This document shows, one piece after another, positions 39,395 through 50,165 of a stretch of 64,000 bases of DNA. The stretch's first letter is position 1, and each line of letters starts with the position of its first letter. The stretch comes from Thermosynechococcus sp. HN-54 (GTDB lineage: Bacteria > Cyanobacteriota > Cyanobacteriia > Thermosynechococcales > Thermosynechococcaceae). Location: the NCBI RefSeq assembly GCF_023650955.1, contig NZ_CP098039.1, positions 1,736,001 through 1,800,000 of the forward strand. The letters are read 5' to 3'. A model generated the notes under the pieces. That model was not told the DNA's origin. It saw nothing but the letters and a program-made list of their open reading frames with translations, and ran no database searches. Both the position numbers and the translations under genes were made by a program.

Positions 39395-40504
39395 ATGAAA
39401 GTTGTTTGTTCACAATCAGTTCTCAGTAGTAAGCTCGCTCCCCTGAGTCGCGTTGCCCCCAGCAATCCCTCTCACCCAATTCTAGCGAATATTCTCCTGC
39501 AAGCTGAAAATGGCCGCCTCGGACTCTCCGTGTTTGATCTCAGTCTGGGGATGCAAATCTGGCTTGATGCAGAGGTGAAGGTACCAGGGGCGATTACTGT
39601 CTCCGCCAAGCTCTTTAGTGAGATGGTGTCGCGGATGCCCAATCGTGAGATCGAAATCACGGCGGAAGATACGCGGGTGATCCTCGACTATGGCAGCGGT
39701 TTCTTTGAAATTCAGGGAATGAGTGCGGAGGAATTTCCAGCACTGCCCACGTTAGAGGACGTGATACCGGTGACCTTGACCGCAGAGGCATTACGGCGGG
39801 GACTTCAGGGCAGTTTGTTTGCGGCGAGCACCGATGAAACTAAGCAAATTCTCACAGGGTTGCACGTGACCTTTGAGGTTGATCGCCTTGAGTTTGCCGC
39901 CACGGATGGCCACCGCCTCGCCGTCACCGTCACTGAACAGCCTGTGCCCGAAGCCCTCTCGCCAATTACGATTCCGGCAAAATCCCTCAAGGATCTGGAG
40001 CGGCTGATGGCGAAACAAGAGGGGGACGTGGCGCTGCGCTGTGATCCCACCCAAGTGGTCTTTGACATTGGCAATGACGCTCGCATTACCAGCCGTCTGC
40101 TGGAGGGACAGTATCCCAACTACCGCCAGTTGATTCCCAAAACCTTTGCGCGTCAAGTGACGGTGGAGCGATCGACCCTTGCCGATGCCCTAGAACGGGT
40201 GGCGATTCTTGCGGCTCAAAAGAACAACGTCGTCAAAATCAACATTGATGCGGAGGCCCAAGAACTTAAACTCTCGGCTGAGGCTCCGCAATTGGGCAGC
40301 GGTGAAGAGAATGTGCTGGCTCAGATTTCTGGGGAGTCTATGGAGGTGGCCTTTAATGTCAAATATCTCCTCGAAGGACTGAAGGTGATGAATAGTTCAG
40401 ATGTGCAACTGCAACTCAACGGTGAAACCCAGCCCGCGATCCTCCTCCCCCTTGGGGAAGCCCAGATGAAATACTTGGTGATGCCGATTCAAATTCGCAG
40501 TTAG
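39395..40504 (+). CDS. dnaN: DNA polymerase III beta subunit (sliding clamp)
   Basis: 369 residues, starting MKVVCSQSVLSSKLAPLSR. All three clamp domains are present; the C-terminus ends YLVMPIQIRS, the usual M-P-M/I-R form that touches the cleft for polymerase peptides. It encircles DNA and holds polymerase III. ATG 39395 has TGGAG six bases upstream; the upstream GTG 39383 in the same frame is not needed. In cyanobacteria dnaN is separate from dnaA, as here. Its stop overlaps that of the CPP1-like gene. Confidence 0.97.
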   Translation: MKVVCSQSVLSSKLAPLSRVAPSNPSHPILANILLQAENGRLGLSVFDLSLGMQIWLDAEVKVPGAITVSAKLFSEMVSRMPNREIEITAEDTRVILDYGSGFFEIQGMSAEEFPALPTLEDVIPVTLTAEALRRGLQGSLFAASTDETKQILTGLHVTFEVDRLEFAATDGHRLAVTVTEQPVPEALSPITIPAKSLKDLERLMAKQEGDVALRCDPTQVVFDIGNDARITSRLLEGQYPNYRQLIPKTFARQVTVERSTLADALERVAILAAQKNNVVKINIDAEAQELKLSAEAPQLGSGEENVLAQISGESMEVAFNVKYLLEGLKVMNSSDVQLQLNGETQPAILLPLGEAQMKYLVMPIQIRS

Positions 40505-41112
40505 CGCAGGAAGTTGCTGGTGAGCCAAAAAGTGACAAAAACACCAATAGCCACCAGTTGATCCACAGTCAGGAACAGGCCGGGCAGACCTAGCTGGTAA
40601 ATGGCCACGGCAACCACGGCACCAAGCATCAGGGCCACCAGGGTAATCAAAAAGGCACGGCCAAGGCGTTGTTCCTTGCGTTGGAGCCATACCAAGTTAA
40701 AGCCAACCCCTAGGGATAGTACCAATGCTAAGGTGTCGGGATTGGCTTGAGACAGTCCGATCGCCATCAGGACGGCATAGACGGTTGATGTAATAGCGAT
40801 GCCCCGCAAACTGGGGGTGTCCAACTGTTGTTGCCACCACTGAAGGACAGGATGGTTGGCAATGGGATTTGATTTGGCTGATGCTGGCTCGTTCAATTGC
40901 TCCGCATAGCGAATGCGCTCGGGAACTTTGATTTTGCCCTCTTGGCGTTGCCGCAGCCGATCCATCAAGATTGCATCGTAGGCTGCCTCAATTTCGGTAC
41001 GCTGCCGTTCATCCCCCGCATGAGCCGCTAATAGTGCATCCCGTGCTTCCTTGATTTGCTCGAAAGAAGCGTCTTCGGGCACTTGCAGCTTTTCATAGGG
41101 GTTGTCACTCAT
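40501..41112 (-). CDS. CPP1-like J-domain-related membrane protein
   Basis: About 203 residues from ATG 41112 (MSDNPYEKLQVPEDAS); ATG 41133 gives seven residues more. A J-like N-terminal domain without the HPD motif (SFEQIKEARDALLAAHAG, IEAAYDAILMDRLRQRQEGKI) is followed by three to four transmembrane helices in the last 100 residues. This is the layout of the chloroplast CPP1/CDF1 family, whose plant member protects light-dependent protochlorophyllide oxidoreductase. The gene points away from chlL, a subunit of the dark-operative enzyme, over a shared upstream region. Confidence 0.82.
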   Translation of the reverse strand: MSDNPYEKLQVPEDASFEQIKEARDALLAAHAGDERQRTEIEAAYDAILMDRLRQRQEGKIKVPERIRYAEQLNEPASAKSNPIANHPVLQWWQQQLDTPSLRGIAITSTVYAVLMAIGLSQANPDTLALVLSLGVGFNLVWLQRKEQRLGRAFLITLVALMLGAVVAVAIYQLGLPGLFLTVDQLVAIGVFVTFWLTSNFLR

Positions 41113-41781
41113 GGCAAATTGATCTTTGTTCATTGGCCATTCTTGCGGGCAGTATCAACAGCGGACTGAAGGCTACCAGACAACCTTTTCCACAACCGTT
41201 CAGCAGCGTAGAGGCAATTGAACGTCGCACCTGAGAGGAGCCAAGCCAGCTCAGGGGGAGTCGTCTGAGGGAAAAAGGCTGTTGGACGATAGCCTTCCCT
41301 CAAATTCTAACCACTTCCCAAGGAAAACGAGAGAAAGTCGCCTTGAAAGGGACTCAACCGCCTGAATTGTAACAAATCATTTACTTTCAAGAGTTTTAAT
41401 TATTCTTTACAACAAGGCGGGCGATCGCCCCCTCGGAAAAGCATTTCTTTTTTCAGATTTCTTTTGGCGCGATCGCTGGGCAGACAAACTTTAGTTTTGG
41501 GTTCAATCGGTGAGGGGATAACTTGGCGAAGGAGAATTTTTGTATTTTTGTTTAATTTAAATATAAAACTAATAGCAAAAAAATCAAAACTAACTTCTCA
41601 AAAAACAACTAGTTTCCTGAGAGACTTCCCAAACTTGAAAAAGTTTTTGCTCATCCTCAAATAAGCTGAAATTTTATTACAAAAAAATTATTTTTCTGAC
41701 CGCTGCGACTTCTAGCGATCGCTGGCCGAGAATAGCAGTTAGGTCATCGTGTCGCTCCACTACTTAGGAGGCAAGGTCAAC
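41113..41781. promoter_or_regulatory. AT-rich divergent regulatory gap between the CPP1-like gene and chlL
   Basis: 669 bp without a gene. The right part, about 41380-41700, is unusually AT-rich with many A and T runs; three HIP1 octamers lie in 41420-41722. A 66-codon open frame at 41464-41664 is low-complexity and Lys/Phe/Leu-rich, and I do not accept it as a gene. The gap must carry the promoters of two divergent genes, both tied to protochlorophyllide reduction. TTAGGAGG at 41764-41771 is the chlL ribosome site. No clean -35/-10 pair could be chosen. Confidence 0.6.
41186..41194 (+). promoter_or_regulatory. DnaA-box-like nonamer TTTTCCACA
   Basis: Exact TTTTCCACA, the form of DnaA box used in Synechococcus oriC near dnaN. 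It stands alone here, about 680 bp after the dnaN stop; another (complement) is at 37722-37730 in the murJ start. Two boxes are not a sure origin. Confidence 0.3.
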
Positions 41782-42627
41782 GTGAAACTCGCAGTGTACG
41801 GTAAAGGCGGAATTGGTAAATCCACCACCAGTTGCAACATCTCGGTGGCACTAGCACGACGGGGCAAGAAAGTCCTGCAAATTGGCTGTGACCCCAAACA
41901 CGACAGCACATTTACCCTCACAGGCTTTCTCATCCCCACCATCATTGATACCCTCCAATCCAAGGACTACCACTACGAAGATGTTTGGCCAGAGGATGTC
42001 ATCTACAAAGGCTATGGCGGTGTGGATTGCGTTGAAGCGGGTGGCCCCCCGGCCGGGGCAGGCTGTGGCGGTTATGTGGTCGGTGAAACCGTCAAGCTCC
42101 TCAAAGAACTCAATGCTTTCGATGAATACGATGTCATCCTCTTTGACGTGCTGGGGGATGTGGTCTGTGGTGGCTTTGCTGCCCCCCTCAACTATGCCGA
42201 TTATTGCTTGATTGTCACGGATAATGGCTTTGATGCGCTTTTTGCCGCCAATCGCATTGCCGCCTCCGTTCGTGAAAAGGCTCGCACGCACCCCCTGCGC
42301 CTCGCGGGTCTCATTGGCAATCGCACCAGCAAGCGCGATCTCATTGACAAGTACGTAGAAGCAGTGCCGATGCCGGTTCTGGAAGTGCTGCCGCTGATTG
42401 AGGATATTCGCGTCTCGCGGGTCAAGGGCAAAACCCTCTTTGAGATGGCCGAAAGCGATCCCAGTCTCAACTATGTCTGTGACTACTACTTGAACATTGC
42501 CGATCAAATTTTGGCACGACCTGAGGGGGTAGTGCCCAAGGATGCCCCCGATCGCGACCTCTTTGCCCTCTTATCGGACTTTTACTTGAATCCGCAAACC
42601 CCAGAACGGCTCCTTGCAGCGGTCTAA
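41782..42627 (+). CDS. chlL: Light-independent protochlorophyllide reductase, iron protein ChlL
   Basis: 281 residues from GTG 41782. It is a NifH-like ATPase: P-loop GKGGIGKST near residue 6, DPKHDST near residue 38, and the two cysteines that hold the shared 4Fe-4S cluster in GAGCGGY and DVVCGGFA. It feeds electrons from ferredoxin with ATP hydrolysis to ChlN-ChlB, which reduces ring D of protochlorophyllide in the dark. The open frame extends to 41749, but [10 protein letters not shown] is the fixed family start and is preceded by TTAGGAGG. chlB is not in the window. Confidence 0.97.
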   Translation: MKLAVYGKGGIGKSTTSCNISVALARRGKKVLQIGCDPKHDSTFTLTGFLIPTIIDTLQSKDYHYEDVWPEDVIYKGYGGVDCVEAGGPPAGAGCGGYVVGETVKLLKELNAFDEYDVILFDVLGDVVCGGFAAPLNYADYCLIVTDNGFDALFAANRIAASVREKARTHPLRLAGLIGNRTSKRDLIDKYVEAVPMPVLEVLPLIEDIRVSRVKGKTLFEMAESDPSLNYVCDYYLNIADQILARPEGVVPKDAPDRDLFALLSDFYLNPQTPERLLAAV

Positions 42628-42671
42628 AACTCCCCTAGAATACTCCACGGAACCCCTTCGCTGGAGTGAGT

Positions 42672-43052
42672 ATGAACCCTGAGCAATTACGGCAAACTGC
42701 ACGCAGTAAGTGGCTGGCCTACTACCAAGAAAACCGCCATTGGATTGTGCGCTTGGCCATTTGGAGTACCTATCGCGGTCAACGGCGCCCCTCCTCGAGT
42801 TTTATTTTGGGGGTGCTCACGGCTTTGGAACCGCGCCTACTGGATGCTCTACCCGTCATTGTCGAACTCAGCAATGATCCCGATCGCATTATTTCTGCCT
42901 TGGGCTTGAACTTCAACCCCGACGAAGAACTGGCCAATCGGGATAACTCTGCGCAACTGCCCCCAGAACCTCGCTTACTGCCCCCCAAGCCCTTTGTCAG
43001 TAATCGGGCTGAAGAACACAGTGAGGAGGCCGCTCAAAGTCATCAAACCTAG
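42672..43052 (+). CDS. DUF5331 protein between chlL and chlN
   Basis: 126 residues. Conserved text EQLRQTARSKWLAYYQENRHWI and SSFILGVLTALEPRL is as I recall for DUF5331, a small cyanobacterial family with no known function. The N-terminal part is basic-aromatic, the last 40 residues are acidic, Pro/Glu-rich and likely disordered. ATG 42672 has CTGGAG at good spacing. It sits 44 bp after chlL and 33 bp before chlN, so it is in the chlLN operon and may support the reductase complex. Confidence 0.82.
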   Translation: MNPEQLRQTARSKWLAYYQENRHWIVRLAIWSTYRGQRRPSSSFILGVLTALEPRLLDALPVIVELSNDPDRIISALGLNFNPDEELANRDNSAQLPPEPRLLPPKPFVSNRAEEHSEEAAQSHQT

Positions 43053-44466
<1,414 letters not shown>

Positions 44467-44468
<2 letters not shown>

Positions 44469-44503
44469 AAAAATGAACCCCCTCTGAACATCCTCGGAGG
44501 GGG
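44467..44503 (-). terminator. Terminator between chlN and pilQ (minus-strand type)
   Basis: A 10-bp stem CCCCCTCTGA/TCGGAGGGGG (44478-44503) is followed on the minus strand by TTCA and seven T (44473-44467), fit for ending the pilMNOQ transcript. On the plus strand no T run follows, so its action on chlN is less sure. Confidence 0.8.
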
Positions 44504-44522
44504 CGAGCCATGCTCAGCAGAG

Positions 44523-46685
44523 TTAGCGCTGTCGTGGAGGCTGGAGAATCTGATTTTGGATGGCTGGCGGCATACTCCCCGGTGTTGGCGTGTACTGATA
44601 GCCAAACCCCGCATTCTGAGTGTCATCAACAATCTTTGGTGTCACCATCACCACCAGTTCATTGCGTTGACGCTGGTTGCTCTCCCGGCGGAACAGCCGC
44701 CCCAACAGGGGAATATCACCAAGAATCGGAATCTTCGTGACTAGTGAGCGATCCTGATCTTGAATAATGCCCGCTAGCATCAAGGTTTGGCCATCACGCA
44801 AGCGAATCCGCCCCGACTCCATCCGCCGCTGGGAGAGAAGCGTCCCCGTGGACGGGTTAGCTACGCCCGGAAAGACCACCGAATAGGTACCGCTCGGAGC
44901 ACTCACTTCGGGCGAGAGTTGCAGCGTAATGAAGCCATTGTCGTCAATTTGATCGACGGTGACATTAAAAATCACACCCGCGGGTCGAATGATCGGCCGA
45001 ACTGTCTGAGACTGAAGAGCTGCTCCCGATCCTGTTCCTTGACTATCCGTAGTTGACTCAATACCAGAGAAAATTTCTTGGGTCAAATTAACTTGAGCAG
45101 CACTCCCCTCTTGAATTACAAGGGTTGGGTTCGTGAGGATTGTGGCATTCCCCGTTTCAATGGCAAATTGAATTTGAGCAAAAAAGTCACTGAGAAAATT
45201 ACCCACTGGTGTGCTGGGAATTGGTGGCAAAGGCCCAGGGGTCAAACCACCCACGTTAGGTGTGGTGCCACGGATAACAGTGAGTCCATCAGCGTTGAAG
45301 ATAGCTCCCCAAAGGCTGCTGCCAAAGTTAGTAATTAAGTCTGCATTTGCTCTCCGCCCTCGCAACAGGTTCACATCAATAAACTTGACATTCACCATCA
45401 CCTGCCGCTTACGGATGTCAAATTGCTGAATCAATTGCGTAGCAATTTCCACTTTGCGGGGGGTGCCAATCAATGTAATGGTGTTGGTGCGGGGATCGCC
45501 GACAACTTCTAGGCCTTTTAGCAGGGAGCTGCGACAAATTTGGCCCACCACACCGCCCGCTGCTGCTGGGACTTGCAGCTGTTCACAGCCCGTTGGCGCG
45601 TCTTGGCGACCAGTATCTGGCAAGTTGGCACCATACATTTCCAACAGTTGCACGGCGCCCAATTGTAAGTCACCCTCGCGAACTCGAGTTTCACGGTTGA
45701 GAGCGGTTTGAGCCGTCGTTGAGGCCTGTGCGCCCTGAGCAGTGCCGCCAGAGCCGATGGTGCCACCGGTTTGGGCAAGGGAGGCAATTTCCTGTGTGGT
45801 TGCTGAGGCACCAAATACCCGCATTTGATTGAGGCGAATGGTGCGAACAATACGATTTTGGGCATCGGGAGGTAGGGTTTGGCCGACAAAGATGGTGCGA
45901 CCTTGACGATTGGCTTTAAGGTTGGTTACCCGCAACACATAGTTGAAAACATCTTCAACAGACTCATTTTCAATATCGAGGGAGATGGTCGCCCCGCCCC
46001 CTGCCTCATTGCCTTCCGGAAAGACAACGTTCATATTGGCTGCGCGAGCCAGCAAAGAAAGCACTTCCCGTACAGGGGCTTCCCGCAAGAGTAAACGCGG
46101 AATCCGCTGATTGGTGCCCAATTGGATGACATCCGGATCGGCATTGACGGGACTAATGAGCATGTCGCCGACAGGCGGTGGCACCGGCCGGGGTAAAAAT
46201 GGCGGAACAGCACTCGGTCCGGGAGGCATGGCCATCGGTTGGCCATTGGGGGGCACTTGGGAGCCAGCGGCGCCTTGAGCGGTAATGAAGTTAATTTGCA
46301 GGCTGTCCCGTCCTTCACGGATCACTTCGCTAATGGGGGCGGCACTGATGCCATTGACGGTGACGCGGATGGTTGTAGCATCGAGTTGCACCACCTCTAC
46401 GGAGGAAATACCGGGAATGGGGTTATCTTGGCGGAAGGCACCTCCTTGGGGTAGACGCAGTTGGCTATTGGTAATGTCAGCAATGGAGGCATTGCCGCGA
46501 TTGACCGTGAAAACCGCTGGCCGCAGATTCCCCTGAACGTTGAAGAGGAGCTGGATACCGTTGGGGGCCGTTACCAGACGCACTCCCGTAATTTCCGTTG
46601 CTGTGGCCCAGGTGGGGGTTTGACTGGCAGCAACAAGGGCGGTTGTGGCGACCCCTAAGCCGAGACGATGTAAAAGCTGACTCAC
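44523..46685 (-). CDS. pilQ: Type IV pilus secretin PilQ with AMIN domain
   Basis: 720 residues from GTG 46685 with GAGGAG upstream. A signal peptide is followed by an AMIN domain (about 30-135) for peptidoglycan binding, a Pro-rich linker, an STN/N0 and N1 region (about 190-275), a NolW segment (about 290-430), and the secretin pore (about 445-690) with ILTNPTLVIQEG and VPILGDIPLLGRLFR. The C-terminus is short and Pro/Gln-rich. PilQ is the outer-membrane gate for the pilus. It is the last gene of pilM-N-O-Q. No pilP is in the operon. Confidence 0.96.
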   Translation of the reverse strand: MSQLLHRLGLGVATTALVAASQTPTWATATEITGVRLVTAPNGIQLLFNVQGNLRPAVFTVNRGNASIADITNSQLRLPQGGAFRQDNPIPGISSVEVVQLDATTIRVTVNGISAAPISEVIREGRDSLQINFITAQGAAGSQVPPNGQPMAMPPGPSAVPPFLPRPVPPPVGDMLISPVNADPDVIQLGTNQRIPRLLLREAPVREVLSLLARAANMNVVFPEGNEAGGGATISLDIENESVEDVFNYVLRVTNLKANRQGRTIFVGQTLPPDAQNRIVRTIRLNQMRVFGASATTQEIASLAQTGGTIGSGGTAQGAQASTTAQTALNRETRVREGDLQLGAVQLLEMYGANLPDTGRQDAPTGCEQLQVPAAAGGVVGQICRSSLLKGLEVVGDPRTNTITLIGTPRKVEIATQLIQQFDIRKRQVMVNVKFIDVNLLRGRRANADLITNFGSSLWGAIFNADGLTVIRGTTPNVGGLTPGPLPPIPSTPVGNFLSDFFAQIQFAIETGNATILTNPTLVIQEGSAAQVNLTQEIFSGIESTTDSQGTGSGAALQSQTVRPIIRPAGVIFNVTVDQIDDNGFITLQLSPEVSAPSGTYSVVFPGVANPSTGTLLSQRRMESGRIRLRDGQTLMLAGIIQDQDRSLVTKIPILGDIPLLGRLFRRESNQRQRNELVVMVTPKIVDDTQNAGFGYQYTPTPGSMPPAIQNQILQPPRQR

Positions 46686-46780
46686 GATGCTTGACTCCTC
46701 ACAAATGCCACCAAAGGTATGAAAAGAGAATTACGACTTACTCCCAAGACACTCTACGCTGCTTCTTTGCTTGCCATGCG

Positions 46781-47515
46781 CTATTGCTGTTGTTGTTGCG
46801 GTTGTCCTTGCTGCTCACCTCCTTGGGGTTGACCCTCTTGGGGCGGTGCTGCCAAAGCGGCAATTTCTTCAGGGGTTAGGGGCACATAGGCCATGAGCTT
46901 AAACGTGGTAATCACTTCGTCGGGTTTGTCAGCAATCAGTTCCATCGTTAGGTTGTTAATCACGAGGAAGTTCTGCTGCTGATCAATTTTTTGCATGATT
47001 TGCAAAATACTGGGGAATGGCCCTTGAATCGTAACGTTGGTTACCTGTTGTTTTAGTTTGGCATTTAATTCTGGGCCAAGGGAGCCATCTTGGACAATTC
47101 CTGAAGCTGCACTATCCGGTTCAAACGTAGTCAGTTGGGCACCGCTTGTAACAATCAGCCGGTTGATGTCAAGAAGGAGCGTGTCAAGGGCTTCTTGGGT
47201 GGCAAAGAGCGATCGCACATCACGGTTTTCCTGTTTGGCTCGCTCTAATCCTGTGACCACATCATTGAGTTGCTTCAAGATAACCTCCCGTTGGGAGAGG
47301 TCATTTTCCTGCTGGGCAATCTCCTCCTGGAGCTTGGCGGCTTCCTCTAGTTTGGGCGCAATAAGAAGACTCCCCAAATAGACTGCTGCCCCCAACCCCA
47401 ATAGGGCAATGAGGACGCCACTGACAACGGGTGTCAGGGTAATGCCAAAGACCGTCGGATAATTTGGTGCGGGTTCCTCAATCGGCGGGCCGCCAAAATC
47501 GCCGGTTAGGGTCAT
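46781..47515 (-). CDS. pilO: Pilus alignment protein PilO
   Basis: 244 residues. One transmembrane helix (about 32-52, SGVLIALLGLGAAVYLGSLLI), a coiled coil (about 55-100), and a ferredoxin-like periplasmic domain (about 150-215; VTIQGPFPSILQIMQKI). The last 20 residues are Gln/Gly-rich and disordered. It forms the inner-membrane ring with PilN. Its ATG overlaps the end of pilN (ATGA type). The gap to pilQ is 95 bp. Confidence 0.9.
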   Translation of the reverse strand: MTLTGDFGGPPIEEPAPNYPTVFGITLTPVVSGVLIALLGLGAAVYLGSLLIAPKLEEAAKLQEEIAQQENDLSQREVILKQLNDVVTGLERAKQENRDVRSLFATQEALDTLLLDINRLIVTSGAQLTTFEPDSAASGIVQDGSLGPELNAKLKQQVTNVTIQGPFPSILQIMQKIDQQQNFLVINNLTMELIADKPDEVITTFKLMAYVPLTPEEIAALAAPPQEGQPQGGEQQGQPQQQQQ

Positions 47516-48213
47516 TGCTCTACCACTCCTTTTTCTTTGAGAAATTGAATGCGCGCCACCAGTCCTTCGACGCCATTGGCGGCAAGTTCCTCAAGGAGTT
47601 CCGATGCCGGCACGCTGGCGATCGCGGTCTTAATACTAAAGGAAACCCTTGCGGTTGTGTCCTCTTCGCCCTGTGGGTTTGCCCGCTCTGCTTTAACCAG
47701 TTGGGTGGCCTTGCCATCAAAAAAGGGAGAGCGATTTTGCAGGAGCAGTAGAAAGTCACTCACGGCATCAAAGGAGACGGCCGTTCCCTCGATCGTTAAC
47801 TCTTGGGGTGTGGCTCCCCCTTGGGTAATTTTGCGAATTTGCACCCCTGCCGGCGTTTGAGTGGCCATATTCCGCATCACCGCCGACCAAGGTTTGACCT
47901 GATTAAAGACAGTGGCCAAGGCTTTGGTTTCCGCTGCAATTTGCTCCTGCTCTTTTTTAATTTGATCCATGCGTTGCAAATCGCGAGAAATGGCGGCGAG
48001 GCGATCTTGAATCGACTTTTGCTTACTCGTCAGTTGTTGTAGCCAAAGATTGGCACCCACTGAGCCGAGGAGCGCCAGCCCCACAAAAAAGAGAGCAGCC
48101 ACACCACCAATAATAATTGGTACGTTATCAAATCCGCGAGCTGCGGTTGCGGCAGTGGCCATGCCCCCCACTTCGGGACGTTCTTTGAGGAGGTTAATCT
48201 CAATTGAGTACAT
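47512..48213 (-). CDS. pilN: Pilus alignment protein PilN
   Basis: 233 residues from ATG 48213 (MYSIEINLLKERPEV), with AGGAG eight bases before. The N-terminal short peptide (INLLKERPE) docks into PilM. A transmembrane helix (about 33-58) is followed by a coiled coil and a ferredoxin-like periplasmic domain (LTIEGTAVSFDAVSDFLLLL). The frame reaches to 48264, overlapping pilM, but the INLL motif and ribosome site set the start. It pairs with PilO. Confidence 0.92.
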   Translation of the reverse strand: MYSIEINLLKERPEVGGMATAATAARGFDNVPIIIGGVAALFFVGLALLGSVGANLWLQQLTSKQKSIQDRLAAISRDLQRMDQIKKEQEQIAAETKALATVFNQVKPWSAVMRNMATQTPAGVQIRKITQGGATPQELTIEGTAVSFDAVSDFLLLLQNRSPFFDGKATQLVKAERANPQGEEDTTARVSFSIKTAIASVPASELLEELAANGVEGLVARIQFLKEKGVVEQ

Positions 48214-48224
48214 AGGGAATGCTC

Positions 48225-49316
48225 CTAAGCGCCACGCAGACTCAGACCAATCACCGTGCCCCAAGCAGGACGTTTTTCGAGGGGAATCTCCTCTGGCGTT
48301 TGCAGTCCCAGCAAACTAATCGGGTCAACCAATGTGGTGGGATAGTTCAGCCGCTGACTAAAAAACTCATCGACTTGACCAATACTGGCACCGGGGCCTG
48401 CCAGCAGTAACTGGGATACCTCTAGACTTTCTCCTTGGTTGAGGTAAAAGTCAATGGAGCGGCGGATTTCGTCCGCAAGATCGGAGAGAACGCGCAAAAT
48501 AGCTGCCCCACTGGGGTTGAGTGCGCCGGTGACATCCATTGGCTCTAGGGGAACCGTGAGACTCTCGATCAGGTCAACTCCCATGGAGGGAGGCAGGTTC
48601 ATGGCACGGCTGATGGCCTCTTGCATCCGTTCTTTGCCAATGGGCACCTTGCGGTTGAACTGGGGAATACCATCCTTGACAATGCTAATCTCTGTGCCCT
48701 CATCACCAATATCAATAATTGCTGCTGCCTCACCCACAAACTGTTGCAGTGAATCTCGCAGGGTGCGCATGAGGGCAAAATTGGTTACTTCAAGCGCTGT
48801 CAGTTGTAAACCTGCTTGGGTAAAGGCATTGATGTAGGCATCGGTCACCTCGCGGGGCGTACCTACCAGCAGAATCTCCACCCGCTCAATGCCATCTTCA
48901 TCAAGGGAGGTGCCCAGCTTTTGATAGTCAACATCAGCCTCTTCACGGGGAAAAGGAAGGTACAGCGGGGCTTCCTGCATGAGAACCACTTCCCGCAACT
49001 CGTAGTCAGGCAATTCTGCGGGCAGGCGAATCAGGCGAATCACCGCTTCATTCATGGGAATGGCACTGATCACCTCTTTTTGTTTGATGCGCTTATCCTC
49101 AATTCCTTGACGGATAGCATCGGCAACGGCAGTGGTGTCAATGATTCGGCCTTCTTCAATGGCACCTTCACTCAAGGGGACTGAGGCCATCGCTGTGATT
49201 TTCAGACCCTGCTTTTGCCGCTGAAGCTGCACGATGTTGACCCGCTCTGGGGTGAGTTCAATCCCCAAGCCCTGCTTTGGTTTTGCAAATAGGTTGCCAA
49301 GCACAATATCACCCAC
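48225..49316 (-). CDS. pilM: Pilus assembly ATPase-fold protein PilM
   Basis: 363 residues, actin-like (FtsA/MreB fold). Motifs are GLGIELTPERVNIVQL near residue 17, DIGDEGTEISIV near residue 195, and the C-terminal LAGPGASIGQVDEFFSQRL. PilM sits on the inner face of the membrane, binds the PilN tail and links the ring to the motor. It is the first gene of pilMNOQ; its promoter should be in the 273 bp upstream (49317-49589), where ATCAC/GTGAT arms at about 49418-49431 form a small palindrome but no clean promoter is seen. Confidence 0.94.
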   Translation of the reverse strand: MGDIVLGNLFAKPKQGLGIELTPERVNIVQLQRQKQGLKITAMASVPLSEGAIEEGRIIDTTAVADAIRQGIEDKRIKQKEVISAIPMNEAVIRLIRLPAELPDYELREVVLMQEAPLYLPFPREEADVDYQKLGTSLDEDGIERVEILLVGTPREVTDAYINAFTQAGLQLTALEVTNFALMRTLRDSLQQFVGEAAAIIDIGDEGTEISIVKDGIPQFNRKVPIGKERMQEAISRAMNLPPSMGVDLIESLTVPLEPMDVTGALNPSGAAILRVLSDLADEIRRSIDFYLNQGESLEVSQLLLAGPGASIGQVDEFFSQRLNYPTTLVDPISLLGLQTPEEIPLEKRPAWGTVIGLSLRGA

Positions 49317-49589
49317 CAGTGAACGGTCAAGTTTGGATTAGCGAAACTGCGTGAAGAGTGAAGTATTTGAGAACAAGGCCGCACTCCACCCCACCAGGTG
49401 ATGCACACACCTTTATCACTAAGGTGATCATAACCAATGCGCATCAGGCCTTTCCAAGGGATTGGTATGGTTTGCAAAGTGTCTTTATGCAAAAAGTGCG
49501 CCAAGACCGCAGGCGATGTTGTGGGCGATCGCCAGAATTGACGAGCTGCAACGCAAGTCTTGAGTTCATCTTTAATTCACTTGGATGGA

Positions 49590-50144
49590 TTAGGGTTGAA
49601 CAATCACCCTTGTGCCCACCTCAATTTTTTCAAAGAGGGCGCGAATATCATCGTTGCGCATGCGCACACAGCCATGGGAAACGGCTTGGCCAATTAAGGA
49701 TTCATTGGTTGTTCCATGGAAGCCAGCGTAGTTGTTATTTCCCATAGGGGCAAAGACAATCAGGCGATCGCCCAAAGGATTGCGACCAGCCGGCGGAACC
49801 CGAACTCCCGTAAAGGGATTACGCCATTGGGGATTGACGACTTTGTGCAACACTCTGCAATGACCTTGGGGCGTTTCCCAGCCCGGCTTGCCCACAGCCA
49901 CGGGATAGCTGGCTAATACTTGATCGCCTTCATAGAGAAAGACGCGGCGCTCCCGCAAGCGCAGGACAATTTTGCGTTCCAAAGCGGGTAGAAACGGAGT
50001 TGCCTCACCAAGGGGGGGAAGTGCCAAGGGCGCTAAGGTGGTCGGTAAGTACGACTCTGACTCAGAGGCGCGGCTCACCTTCAGTTCTTCAGTCCCCGCA
50101 GCAGCCATGGGTAAGGTGGCGATCGCCGCCAGTGCGAAACCCAA
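49590..50144 (-). CDS. L,D-transpeptidase (YkuD domain), secreted
   Basis: 184 residues from TTG 50144 with AAGGA upstream; an in-frame stop just above (that of the next gene) excludes longer forms. A short signal peptide (to about residue 16) is followed by a linker and the YkuD domain, with the catalytic HGCVRM in SHGCVRMRN near residue 158 and the HG in YAGFHGTTN. The enzyme forms or cuts 3-3 cross-links in peptidoglycan, or attaches protein to it. It lies 21 bp after the small secreted protein gene, likely one operon. Confidence 0.9.
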   Translation of the reverse strand: MGFALAAIATLPMAAAGTEELKVSRASESESYLPTTLAPLALPPLGEATPFLPALERKIVLRLRERRVFLYEGDQVLASYPVAVGKPGWETPQGHCRVLHKVVNPQWRNPFTGVRVPPAGRNPLGDRLIVFAPMGNNNYAGFHGTTNESLIGQAVSHGCVRMRNDDIRALFEKIEVGTRVIVQP

Positions 50145-50165
50145 GACGTTTCCTTGGCCAGCTGC

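Noticed and set aside
41464-41664. 66-codon ORF upstream of chlL
   Set aside because: Low-complexity Lys/Phe/Leu text in an AT-rich gap, no family likeness; kept as part of the regulatory gap.
44510-44744. Plus-strand ORFs across the pilQ end
   Set aside because: Antisense shadows of the secretin C-terminus.
46686-46705. ACTCCTCACA on the plus strand, like the core of the cyanobacterial small RNA Yfr1
   Set aside because: It is simply the complement of the pilQ ribosome site (GAGGAGT) on the minus strand; no flanking Yfr1 hairpins.
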